Source: RPQJ01 sp963777725
GTDB taxonomy: Bacteria > Pseudomonadota > Gammaproteobacteria > Steroidobacterales > Steroidobacteraceae
Direction of reading: 5' to 3'
DNA: 64,000 bases
NCBI GenBank assembly: GCA_963777725.1
Contig: CAVZRR010000014.1
Location: 1 to 64,000 of the forward strand
Shown: positions 45,968-54,485 of the stretch, one piece after another
Position numbering within the stretch: the first letter of the stretch is position 1
Layout: every line of letters starts with the position of its first letter
Translations under genes and position numbers: made by a program
The notes under the pieces: model-generated
Seen by the model: the letters and a program-made list of their open reading frames with translations, nothing else
Databases searched by the model: none
What the model was told of the DNA's origin: nothing

Positions 45968-48049
45968 ATGGGTTCCGCCACAAAGCAAGTCACTGAATTC
46001 CGAGCGGACATAAACGGGCTGCGCGCACTCGCTGTGGCGACCGTCGTGTTATTCCACTTCCGAGTCCCTGGGTTCAGCGGCGGCTTCGTCGGAGTCGACG
46101 TCTTTTTTGTGATCTCTGGCTTCTTGATGACGAAGATCATCGTCACCAAGCTGAGCAATAGTACGTTCTCGGTCTTGGACTTCTACCTTGCGCGTGCCCG
46201 GCGCATTTTCCCTGGTCTGGCAGTCCTCTGTTTGGCAGTGCTCATCATGGGAGGTCTGTCGTTGGCACCGCTCAGCTATGGCCCGACGGCCAAGCATGCG
46301 GCTTCCAGCCTCGCGTTTCTCTCCAATTTCACGTTTTGGAGCGAAATCGGCTACTTCGATTTGAATGCGGCAGAGAAGTGGCTCCTGCATACATGGTCGC
46401 TATCCGTCGAATGGCAATTCTATTTGCTGTATCCGCTCATGCTGCTTGCAGCGTTGAGGGCGTTTCCAGCTAAAGGCGTCTTTCTGCTGACAATCGGCGT
46501 TGCATTTCTATTATCACTGGGCGTCTCGATAGTTGTGAGCCCCCGAAATCCAGAGTTCGCGTATTTCCTGCTGCCGGCTCGCGCCTGGCAAATGATGGCG
46601 GGAGGAATCGCGTATCTGGTGACTCCTTACGTCAAGCCGGTTCCGTTCTTGTCCCGCCTGCTGGAACTCGTCGGAATTACGTTGATTCTCTTCGCGTCGA
46701 CGTCGTTCAGTGCAGCAGATCCGTGGCCCGGCTACTTGGCGATGGTGCCGGTTTCTGGTGCTGTAATGGTCATGCTCGCGCAGAATTCGAATTCGATATT
46801 CACGACGAATCGGGCATCCAGCTTCATTGGCAATGCTTCTTACTCGATCTATCTTTGGCACTGGCCCGTCGCAGTAGCGTTCACCCTGCGTGAACTCCAT
46901 GGAAGCGTGGGCTGGGTAGCCGGCGGCATTGCGCTCACCCTCGGACTCGGATATGTCTCGTACCGATGGGTCGAAGTTCCAACACGACGCCTCCGTGCCA
47001 GGAGCCGCGGGCGCGAGGCCTTCGCATACGGTTCGGCGGCTGCACTTCTAATTGGCTTTGCTCTGCTCGTATCCATCAGCGGCGGATTGCCGAGCCGTCT
47101 GGGCCCAAACAAGGATGCGTACATAGCGACCGCTGCGGCAATTGGCGATTGGACGCATCCGGGTGGCAACTGCTCGAGACGCGGCAGCCTTCGATATTGT
47201 GAAAGCGAGGGTGACGCCGATGACGTGGTGATGTTTATTGGGGATTCCATCGCAGAGCAATGGTATCCGCGCTACGGAGAAGAAGCGTCACGACACGGAC
47301 CCACTGTTATATTTGTCACTCGACCAGGATGCCCGCCAATTAGGAACACGGATGGTTATCCTCCGGGTATTCATTGCGGAAAGAATGCGGATGCTATCTG
47401 GGAGATAGTTCGCGACACAATGCCGCAGCGTCTCATCATTTCCGCCAGTTGGTGGGCAACGTATTTCTATCCGTCGGGGGAAATGCGCGGAGATGCTTGC
47501 ATTATGGAATCCTCGAGGTGTGTGCCCATCCGCGACGTCGTTCAATTGAGAGCAGCGTTCGAAGCGCTTGAGCACGATATGGCGGAGGCTGTCGGCGACG
47601 GTATCCAGGTATTCGTTATTGGTCCCGTGCCGTCTGCACAAGTCGACTACGTTGATGCGCGGCTATCACGCCTTGCAAGCCAGAGTCTGCCGCTTGCCCT
47701 CGTCAAGACATGGCAGGATCTGCCTGGATTCGCTGAAGGTAGGCAGTCGCTTGACGCGGGACTAAAGACTTTGATTAATCGCGACACGCCAAGGCCGGCA
47801 TTCAAAGTTGACGAGGATGAGGATTCTCCGACTGGAGTTGTGACTGGCGTTCTCCGGGATATCGCGAGTCGTGCTGGTGCCGAGCTGATTTCGCCAGAGA
47901 AGTACCTTTGTTCTGATGGTTTGTGCCCACTTGCCGATGAAATGGGTACGCCAATCTACAAGGATGCGATGCATCTTCGTGCTCAGTACGTCCGGTCTGG
48001 ACCACTGGTTTGGATGGACAAACTCGTCGAGCCTCACGTGATTAGGTAA
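45968..48049 (+). CDS. OafA/YrhL-type acyltransferase with C-terminal SGNH domain
   Basis: A 693-residue protein. The N-terminal ~360 residues form the acyltransferase 3 domain: 'INGLRALAVATVVLFHFRVPGFSGGFVGVDVFFVISGFLMTKII' (catalytic His in LFHFR; the R-x10-H pattern is clear) with ten helices and 'HTWSLSVEWQFYLLYP'. The C-terminal ~300 residues are an SGNH domain: 'DDVVMFIGDSIAEQWYP' (Ser), 'PLADEMGTPIYKDAMHLRAQYVRS' (Asp/His). Such fused enzymes transfer acetyl groups across the membrane onto sugars or peptidoglycan. It is preceded by a 249-base spacer. Codon use is noticeably less GC-rich than neighbours (many AAT, TTA, GAT codons), consistent with horizontal acquisition. Confidence 0.9.
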   Translation: MGSATKQVTEFRADINGLRALAVATVVLFHFRVPGFSGGFVGVDVFFVISGFLMTKIIVTKLSNSTFSVLDFYLARARRIFPGLAVLCLAVLIMGGLSLAPLSYGPTAKHAASSLAFLSNFTFWSEIGYFDLNAAEKWLLHTWSLSVEWQFYLLYPLMLLAALRAFPAKGVFLLTIGVAFLLSLGVSIVVSPRNPEFAYFLLPARAWQMMAGGIAYLVTPYVKPVPFLSRLLELVGITLILFASTSFSAADPWPGYLAMVPVSGAVMVMLAQNSNSIFTTNRASSFIGNASYSIYLWHWPVAVAFTLRELHGSVGWVAGGIALTLGLGYVSYRWVEVPTRRLRARSRGREAFAYGSAAALLIGFALLVSISGGLPSRLGPNKDAYIATAAAIGDWTHPGGNCSRRGSLRYCESEGDADDVVMFIGDSIAEQWYPRYGEEASRHGPTVIFVTRPGCPPIRNTDGYPPGIHCGKNADAIWEIVRDTMPQRLIISASWWATYFYPSGEMRGDACIMESSRCVPIRDVVQLRAAFEALEHDMAEAVGDGIQVFVIGPVPSAQVDYVDARLSRLASQSLPLALVKTWQDLPGFAEGRQSLDAGLKTLINRDTPRPAFKVDEDEDSPTGVVTGVLRDIASRAGAELISPEKYLCSDGLCPLADEMGTPIYKDAMHLRAQYVRSGPLVWMDKLVEPHVIR

Positions 48050-48311
48050 GTCGCGGCTAAGGTGTAGGAAGCCTCTGATCTACCCCGTCCGGATCGAAGC
48101 TTGGGACCGTGCCGAGGCAGCGCAACGATAACGGCAGCAGACACGGACTGGGTCTGAGTAGTGCGGAAAGATTGCGCACCGGACAACGACGGACGAGACG
48201 ACGGTGAGCCAGTTTCGTCATATGGTCGCCAGACAAGAATCAACGGGACCGTTTGGTCGATTACCTTGAACACATGGTGTGGGAGGATTGAGCGGCGCGA
48301 TCGCAACCGGC

Positions 48312-49669
48312 TCAGCCCGAAACAGTCCGTTGGATTTTCTGTCTCGAGGTGCGGAGACTAGCCGCCACGCAATGGATCTTGACCGGAATCATGTGCGGCG
48401 CAAGGCGTGACCGGCAGTGAACGCGGATGCGCCGCATGGCATCCCGTTCGTCGATGGCCTCGGCCAGCACGATCTTGGCCACGACGACCTGCCCGACGAT
48501 CGGGTTCGGCTTCTCCGTAAACCGCGGCCTCACGGACGAAATCGAGTTCGAGCAGAACCTGCTCGACCTCCGACGGGGCGACTTTCTCGCCACCGACGTT
48601 GATCTGGTCGCTGCTGCGTCCGCGAAATCGGATCCAGTCCCCGTCGACCTCGACCAGGTCGCCCGTGCAGTACCAACCCTCGGCATCCACGGGCGACGGT
48701 GCGTTCAGGTAGCCGAGAATGGTGCTCTCGCTGCGCAGGTGAAGCACGCCGTCGACGACCTTCACCTCCACGCCGTCGCCGCCCAGTTTCAACCAAAGGC
48801 TGTCGTTGGCGCGGGACGCGCTGAGCGGCGAACCGGTTTCCGTCGTGCCATATTTCTGGCTGATCCGGCAGCCGGCGAATCGTTCGTTGAGCAACGCGAG
48901 CGTGCGGGGATCCATGGGCTCGGAGCCGTACGTGATGATCTTCAGGCTCGACAGGTCGCGCTCGCCGTCATCGCCGGCCAGGCAGAGCAGGCGCAGGAAG
49001 GTCGGTGACGCAGAAAGCACCTCGACGCTTGCGTCCTCGATCAAGCGGGAGACAGCGGACGGCGAACGGTCCCGAGTGACGACGACGGTGCCGCCATTCG
49101 ACAGCGTGTAGAACAGCGTATCGAGGCCCGCAACGTGGTCGAACAGCAGGAACGCCAGCGTGCGAAGGCTCTTGCCGGGCCGCCGAACTTGCCGAGGAAC
49201 CGATGCAGGCTTTGCAGGGCCGCCTTCGGTCGTCCGGTGGAGCCCGACGTGAACAGGACGATTCCTGCATCGCCGGCCGCTTCGAGTGGCGACCAGCAGC
49301 GGGTGCTCGCTCAGTCGATGCCGCCAGAGTCGTCCAGTTCCACTGGCCCTGCGGATCGATGTCGAGCAGCGCCGTGGCGTGGCAGTCGGCCAGCAGGGCG
49401 TCCGCAGTCGCGATCGCGCGGCAGCATCGCTACTATCGTCCGGGCGGCGAGTAGTGCAAACAGCGTGGCAACGGAGTCGCAGCGAGTAGTCGGCGCGCAA
49501 TGCGACGACGCTGCGGCGTTCGATTCGCAGTGTGGCGATACGGTCGCGCGCCGAGTCGAACTCACGCAGCAGGTCGGCGTAGCGGTGCGTGCTCTCCGTC
49601 GCACACCAGGCATTCGCGGTCGCCGTGGCTCTCGAGCCTTTCGAGGAACGCCTCGAAGCGACCATTCAC
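48312..49669 (-). CDS. Acyl-AMP ligase (AMP-binding enzyme), frame-disrupted
   Basis: The last gene of a minus-strand operon. The adenylation core is visible across several frames: P-loop-like 'GIVLFTSGSTGRPKAALQSL' near 49260-49200, then 'LAFLLFDHVAGLDTLFYTLSNGGTVVVTRD', 'SSLKIITYGSEPMDPRTLALLNERFAGCRISQKYGTTETGS' (motif A5), 'YCTGDLVEVDGDWIRFRGRSSDQINVGGEKVAPSEVEQVLLEL' (A7/A8). The last frame gives 'LAPHMIPVKI' and 'RQKIQR', with the catalytic lysine, and stops at 48312. The start is probably GTG 49669 followed by 'NGRFEAFLERLESHGDRECLV'. At least four indels (near 49580, 49400, 49270, 48530). Likely loads an acyl group on the nearby acyl carrier protein. Confidence 0.8.
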
Positions 49670-49673
49670 GACG

Positions 49674-50376
49674 TCAGTTGATTCCGCCAAGGTAGACCGT
49701 CTGCCCAGTGATGAAGTCGCTGTCGCGGGAAACGAAAAAGTCGATGACGTTGGCGATGTCCCGGTGCTCACCCATGCGCCGGATCGCTTGGGTAGCGATG
49801 AGCGCATCCATCTTCTGCTTCGGCACGGTGCGAATCAGGTCGGTCATCACGGGTGTCGGGCCGACCGCGTTGACGGTAATGTTGAAGGGCGCCAATTCCC
49901 TCGCGGCCACGCGTGTCAGCGATTCCACGGCGGCTTTGGACGCCGCGTAACCTGCTTCGCCCTCGAGGTTCAGCGGCGTTGCGACGGTGGCGAAGTTCAC
50001 GATGCGTCCGTATCGGGCATCAACCATGGCCTTGGCGCATTCGCGCATGGCGACGAAGGTGCCGAACACGTTCGTCGAAAAGATCCGCTGCACCGTGCTC
50101 AGCGGCGTCAGCAGGAGGTGATTCATCGCGGCGATGCCGGCGTTATTGATCAGCGACCGTGATTCCACCAAAGCGGTGTCGCACGGCCCGGATCATCTCG
50201 ACCATCGCACGTTCGTCGGCGACGTCGGCGGTGTAGTGGAAGTAGTTCTCTGGAACCGGGCCCTCGAATGGATCACGACTGCACCCCGCCACGATGAATC
50301 CTCGCGCGATGTAGTGGTCTACGAGATGGCGCCCGATCCCTTTGCGAGTCCCGGTGATCAGCACGACCTCATTCAT
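49674..50376 (-). CDS. FabG-like short-chain reductase, one frameshift
   Basis: About 234 residues. The nucleotide site is 'VVLITGTRKGIGRHLVDHYIARGFIVAGCSRD' (TG-x3-G-I-G), then, after a break near 50165, 'LINNAGIAAMNHLLL', 'RYGRIVNFATVATPLNLEGEAGYAASKAAVESLTR' (catalytic Ser/Tyr/Lys region) and 'GQTVYLGGIN'. This is the profile of 3-oxoacyl-ACP reductases. It lies between an acyl carrier protein gene (overlap ATGA) and the acyl-AMP ligase, so it probably reduces a beta-keto group of the ACP-bound acyl chain. Confidence 0.83.
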
Positions 50377-50692
50377 GCGGCCTCACCGAGGCGTTCGTAC
50401 AGCAGCTCGCTCAATGTGCCCACCGTGCGGAAGGGACTGTGCCGTCGGGACATCGCGCGTTCGTCCGCCAGGATTACTGTCTTGCCGAGATCGCGAGCTC
50501 GGCTGCACGTTCGATGTCCGCGACCAAGCGAACCAGGGAGAGGGAGTCGATGCCGTCATCCCCGCCAAATAGCGGCGTGGCCTCGACGGGACTGACCAGT
50601 GCCGGAAACCCCATGTCCTCGGCCAGTTCCGCCACCGCTTTCCTGACGACTTCAAACGCCTTCTGCTTCATCTCGTCCATCTGCTCTTTCAC
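50373..50692 (-). CDS. Acyl carrier protein, one frameshift
   Basis: GTG start at 50692 (or ATG 50680). It reads 'KAFEVVRKAVAELAEDMGFPALVSPVEATPLFGGDDGIDSLSLVRLVADIERAAELAIS', a phosphopantetheine-binding domain with the DSL serine in 'GIDSLSLVRLVADIE'. After an indel near 50490 the second frame continues 'KTVILADERAMSRRHSPFRTVGTLSELLYERLGEAA' to the stop at 50373. The total is about 105 residues, somewhat longer than FabA-type ACPs and closer to dedicated ACPs of secondary acylation modules. Overlaps both neighbours by 4 bases. Confidence 0.82.
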
Positions 50693-51288
50693 CTGCGTTG
50701 CGCGATCACTTTGGCTGGGTTCCCCTGGATAATCGAGTTTGGCGGAAATCGGCGGTTGACGAGGCTGTTCGCCACGACGATCGAGTTGTCGCCGATGTCG
50801 GAGCCGTCAAGTACGACCGAGTTCGCACCAATCCATACGTTCCTGCCGATCGCTATTCCCTTTGACGAATGACCCTGTTGCTCGAACACGATGCTCGCGT
50901 TCGCATACTGGTAATTGGTCGCAATGATGGACACGTTGGGGCCGCAGATGACGTAGTCACCCATGCGAATGCCGGCGGAGCCCGAGTCGAGGAAGCAACC
51001 GGTGCCGAAACCGCAATTCGCTCCTGTCACCAGCGGGCCGTTGGTGACCTTGATCTTGGTAAAGGAGCTGACTCTTGTCCCTCGACCAAGCTGGAGAAAA
51101 GGGGATAGCTCGACCTCCGCGCGTGGACTGATGGCCGCGCCCAGCTTGAAGTAGGCATACGCGGAAACGGCGAAGCTCGGAACGAGGAAGCGACGCAGGA
51201 CCAGTCCGAACTTGCGCGATACTTGCGCTGTCTCTATTACGGCTACCATGGGGCAGTGGCTGTGGACGATCCGGGACAGGAATTCCAT
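50689..51288 (-). CDS. Left-handed beta-helix (hexapeptide) acyltransferase
   Basis: About 199 residues from ATG 51288 (an in-frame GTG at 51339 would add 17). After ~50 residues the hexapeptide repeats begin: 'AISPRAEVELSPFLQLGRGTRVSSFTKIKV', 'GPLVTGANCGFGTGCFLDSGSAGIRMGDYVICGPNVSIIATNY' and the closing 'GIAIGRNVWIGANSVVLDGSDIGDNSIVVANSLVNRRFPPNSIIQGNPAKVI'. This last stretch is the classic end of sugar O- and N-acyltransferases. In the same operon as ACP, reductase and ligase, so the donor may be acyl-ACP. It is the first gene of that operon. Confidence 0.88.
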   Translation of the reverse strand: MEFLSRIVHSHCPMVAVIETAQVSRKFGLVLRRFLVPSFAVSAYAYFKLGAAISPRAEVELSPFLQLGRGTRVSSFTKIKVTNGPLVTGANCGFGTGCFLDSGSAGIRMGDYVICGPNVSIIATNYQYANASIVFEQQGHSSKGIAIGRNVWIGANSVVLDGSDIGDNSIVVANSLVNRRFPPNSIIQGNPAKVIAQRR

Positions 51289-51421
51289 CGAGAACGAAAC
51301 TCGATATCGAAATTCTATATGATCCCGCCCTGAATTCACAGCCGAGCCTTTGGATTCTGCGCATTCGTCGGCCTTTTTGAATCACCGTGGCGAGCGTCAC
51401 CAGGCAGACAGGAGAAGTTGT

Positions 51422-51927
51422 GTGGGCAATCGCGACCTGATTGGCGGGTTTGTCCGCCTCCATGTTCTCCATCACGCAAGTGCCGGACCGATATTCGGGA
51501 TCGGCATCATCGAGAAGCTTGCTTTTCATGGCTACGTACTGAGCCCTGGAACCCTGTACCCGATCCTCCACGGATTGGAGAGGGATGGCCTCCTGCGCTC
51601 CCGCGCGCGAGGTCGTCGGCAAGAAAAGACGCCGGGTTTATCAGATCACGGCTGAAGGCCAGAAGACCCTGATGCTTCAGCAAGGCGAGGCTGTGGGAAT
51701 TGTTCAAGGAAGTGTTTGAAGACGAGCTGAGTCCCGACACCGCAGGGCATGTTGAGAAGGCGCTACGGGTCGCCATGGCCAATCAGAGCGGTCGGCGCGT
51801 TTCGCCGCGAGGCACCAAGACATCAGCGAAGGACCCGCCGCGAAAGCATGACAGCTTGTTTTTCAGGCGGCTACAGATGGTCTGCAAGTGGTTGCTCAGG
51901 TCGCAACTCGCGGGATCCAGGCAGTGA
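51422..51927 (+). CDS. PadR-family transcriptional regulator, frame-disrupted
   Basis: Starts at GTG 51422 with GGAGAAG upstream. 'DLIGGFVRLHVLHHASAGPIFGIGIIEKLAFHGYVLSPGTLYPILHGLERDGLLRSRA' is the PadR winged-helix domain, with the 'LSPGTLYPILHGLERDGLL' wing. A frame change near 51610 gives 'KKRRVYQITAEGQKTLM' (the beta-wing end), and a second near 51680 gives 'LWELFKEVFEDELSPDTAG...' to the stop at 51927. PadR proteins usually repress genes for stress or phenolic-acid response. It is divergent from the acyltransferase/ACP operon across 133 bases and may regulate it. Confidence 0.75.
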
Positions 51928-51974
51928 CTTGGGTAGGACGCAACTTGAACCTGATCTTTTCGCGCATCGCGCGC

Positions 51975-51980
51975 TAGAAT
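51975..51980 (+). promoter_or_regulatory. Possible -10 element (TAGAAT)
   Basis: TAGAAT 44 bases before the small-protein start. Candidate -35 elements at a spacing of 17-18 are poor (TGATCT or CTGATC). A CGCGCATCGCGCG near-palindrome lies directly upstream. Weak evidence. Confidence 0.25.
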
Positions 51981-52023
51981 CGGGCTCGAGTCATTGGACG
52001 CCGATCATGGAGAGTGGCGAGCC

Positions 52024-52374
52024 ATGGAATTCAATTTCTCATCATGGTGGCATCGCCGGCGTGTGCAGGCCGAGGTTCAGCATTCGGGGCGCCCAGTGCA
52101 GGTGCACCGCGTCACGAATCCCTTTCACGCGGTGAGCATCAAGGCCGGCCCGGCGTGTCGCCGGACCGCCGCCGAGTACACGGATCGGCGGTTTCTTTCC
52201 GGTGAGGCGCCGCAATTGCCGCTGCCGACCTGCGACAGCGTCAAGTGCCGCTGCCGATACATCCACCACGAGGATCGCCGCAGCGGGGACGATCGCCGCC
52301 AGAGGGGCGATGTCTGGAATCCGCATGTCTCGACCCGGCGAATGATCGTCGTGCGATGCGTGGTCGCCGCGTGA
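52024..52374 (+). CDS. Small conserved-looking protein with clustered cysteines
   Basis: A 116-residue protein from ATG 52024. It has 'FHAVSIKAGPACRRTAAEYTDRRFLSGEAPQLPLPTCDSVKCRCRYIHHEDRRSGDDRRQRG'. The 'CDSVKCRCRYIHHEDRR' cluster of three cysteines and two histidines looks like a metal-binding site. I recall similar short hypothetical proteins in gammaproteobacteria but cannot name a family. No signal peptide. It is isolated between PadR and the convergent VWA gene. Confidence 0.6.
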   Translation: MEFNFSSWWHRRRVQAEVQHSGRPVQVHRVTNPFHAVSIKAGPACRRTAAEYTDRRFLSGEAPQLPLPTCDSVKCRCRYIHHEDRRSGDDRRQRGDVWNPHVSTRRMIVVRCVVAA

Positions 52375-52443
52375 CCGATCACTGAAACCTAGCGCCGCAG
52401 TACCCGGCTGCCGCGCGGGCAGCCAGACTTACCGTAACAAGAG

Positions 52444-52483
52444 CGCGGCCGCCGTATCACCACTCGGTGACACGACGGCCGCG
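52444..52483 (-). terminator. Long GC-rich hairpin after the VWA/PASTA gene
   Basis: The arms are CGCGGCCG...CGGCCGCG with inner pairing CACC/GGTG around an ACTC loop. It lies 17 bases past the stop codon of the minus-strand VWA gene and also between it and the convergent small-protein gene, so it could serve both as a bidirectional terminator. No T-tract. Confidence 0.5.
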
Positions 52484-52500
52484 GATTCAGACTCGGCCGA

Positions 52501-54291
52501 TCAGGCTCGCTTGCGGCGCCGATTGGCGAATGCAGCCGCAAGGCCCAGCAGCGCCAGGCCGCCGAGGCCCATGCTGCCACCACCAGCCACCGCCGCCGTT
52601 GCTCGGCGGCGGGGGCGGGGGCGGGGGCGGGGGCGGCGGACCGGGCCGGTCGAGACGACCAGCGCGACCGCCGAACCGGCCGCCACGCCCGTGCCGGCGG
52701 CCGGGTTCTGGCTGATCACGCTGCCCGAAGGCACCGTGGCGCTCGACTGTTGCGAGACCGCGCCGAGCGCCAGCCCGGCACCCGTGATCGCCGTCGTCGC
52801 CGCGGCCTGCGTCAGGTTCACGACGTTCGGCACCGCCACCGGGCCGGTCGACACGACGAGCGACACTGCGGAGCCGGTCGCCAGGGATGACCCGGCAGCC
52901 GGGCTCTGGCTGATCACGCTGCCCGCGGCCACCGTCGTGCTCGACTGCTGCGACACCGTGCCGACGACCAGCCCGGCACCCTGTGATCGCGGTGGTTGCC
53001 GCTGCCTGCGTCTGGTTCACGACGTTCGGAACCGTGACCATCGTCGGCCCGGGCGCCGGCGCGGGACCAGTGGACACCACCAGGTTCACCGCCGAGCCCG
53101 CCGTCACGCCGACGCCGGCGGCCGGGTTCTGGCTGCTGACGCGGCCCGCCGGCACCGTGGCGCTCGACTGCTGCGTGACCGTGCCGACGACCAAGCCGGC
53201 TCCGGTCAGTCGCCGTGGCCGCTGCGGCCTGCGTCTGGTTCACGACGTTCGGCACCGTCACCGGGCCGGTCGTGGCATCACACCGCGTGAACCGTGTCTC
53301 GGTCGTGCCCTGGCCGGTCACCGCGACCGCACAGCGTGTGCTGGTTGCAGTCCGTGATGGACGACACGAAGCTCAGCAGGTACCCGTTGTCGAGCCGGCT
53401 GGAAATCGTTGCGTATGCGTTGGTGACCTCGGCCTGCGTGGGCGCGGAGATGTAGTTGCCGCCAGTTCGGGCCGCAAGGGCATTCATCACGTTGCTGCCG
53501 GTCGTGCCGGGCGTGCCGACGGCGATCGTGAACAGCGGAATGCCGAGGCTGCTCGCCTTGTCGGTCACGAAGTTCAGCGTATTGATCGACGCGTTGTCGA
53601 CGCCGTCACTGATGACGACCACCGCCCTCGGCCCGGCTGGGAGCGTGACGCCGGCGGGCGGCGAAATGAAATGCTCGAGCGCAACGTTGATGCCGTCGTA
53701 CACGTTTGTGAAGCTGCCCGGGTACGGCAGCATCGCGGCATTGACCAGTGTGTTCTTGCCCGCCGCGTCGGTCATCGTGAACGGCTGGACCACCGATGCC
53801 CTGGCAGGATTGCTGCCGTTGAACTTGACGATCGCCGCATAGTCGCCCGCGGCCATCGAGTTGATGAAGTCGACCACGGCGCCTTCCATTGCGGCACGCG
53901 GATCGCCCGTGGTGCTCGGGCTGTAGTCCATCGCGAACACGATCGACACATTCTTGGCCGGATTCGCTGACGGCGGCAGCGAGAAGTCGGCCGGCTGGAT
54001 CGTGATCGGATTACCGTCCAGCGTCAGCGTGAAACTGCCGGCCGTGAGCCCGCCGACCGGATTGCCGGCTGCATCGGTGACGGTCACGTAGGCTTCGATC
54101 GGGTTGCCGATCGGCCGCGACTCGACGCGGAGATCGACGGCGGCGCTCGCCGGGCCCGCGAAGAACGCGGCTGCGAGCAGCACCAGCGCGGTCAACCAGG
54201 TCGCGAGCTGCCCCGCACGGGCGCGCAAGTCGAACGGTCTGATCGCCGTGCGATTGAACAGAGGAGAATCGGGCAAAGTTGTAGCGCTCAT
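52501..54291 (-). CDS. Secreted VWA-PASTA protein with GlyGly-CTERM-like tail, frame-disrupted
   Basis: Begins with a signal-anchor (LATWLTALVLLAAAFFAGPASA) and a VWA domain: 'NVSIVFAMDYSPSTTGDPRAAMEGAVVDFINSM' (MIDAS-like D-x-S-x-S), 'GPRAVVVISDGVDNASINTL'. Then, over three further frames, three PASTA repeats, each 'TVPNVVNQTQAAATTAIT...QQSSATVPAG-SVISQNPAAG-VAAGSAVNLVVSTG' with a period of about 200 bases. A poly-Pro linker and a Gly-rich stretch follow, ending 'GGGSMGLGGLALLGLAAAFANRRRKRA'. This last segment fits GlyGly-CTERM, the substrate signal of rhombosortase. Indels near 53335, 53205, 52985 and 52620; the last is in the poly-Pro/G tract. Likely a surface-displayed adhesin-like protein. 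Confidence 0.75.
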
Positions 54292-54410
54292 GACGAGGTT
54301 CGTGTCCCTTTTTGGGTTAGGCGTCCATTGGTCGGCAAGTTAAACTCCCGTGGGCAAGCCTACGGGGCCCGACGGAGGTCAGGCTGTGAGCCGCATCACA
54401 GATATGGGGT

Positions 54411-54485
54411 TGGCTCCGACACCTGGATTCGAACCAGGGACCCGCTGATTAACAGTCAGCTGCTCTACCGCTGAGCTATGTCGGA
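54411..54485 (-). tRNA. tRNA-Asn (GTT)
   Basis: Folds into a complete cloverleaf on the minus strand: acceptor TCCGACA/TGTCGGA, D-arm AGCTCAGCGGTAGAGC, anticodon stem GCTGA/TCAGC with loop CTGTTAA (anticodon GTT), T-arm with GGTTCGAATCC, and encoded CCA. Its 5' end overlaps the last 10 bases of the aminotransferase gene. Confidence 0.95.
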
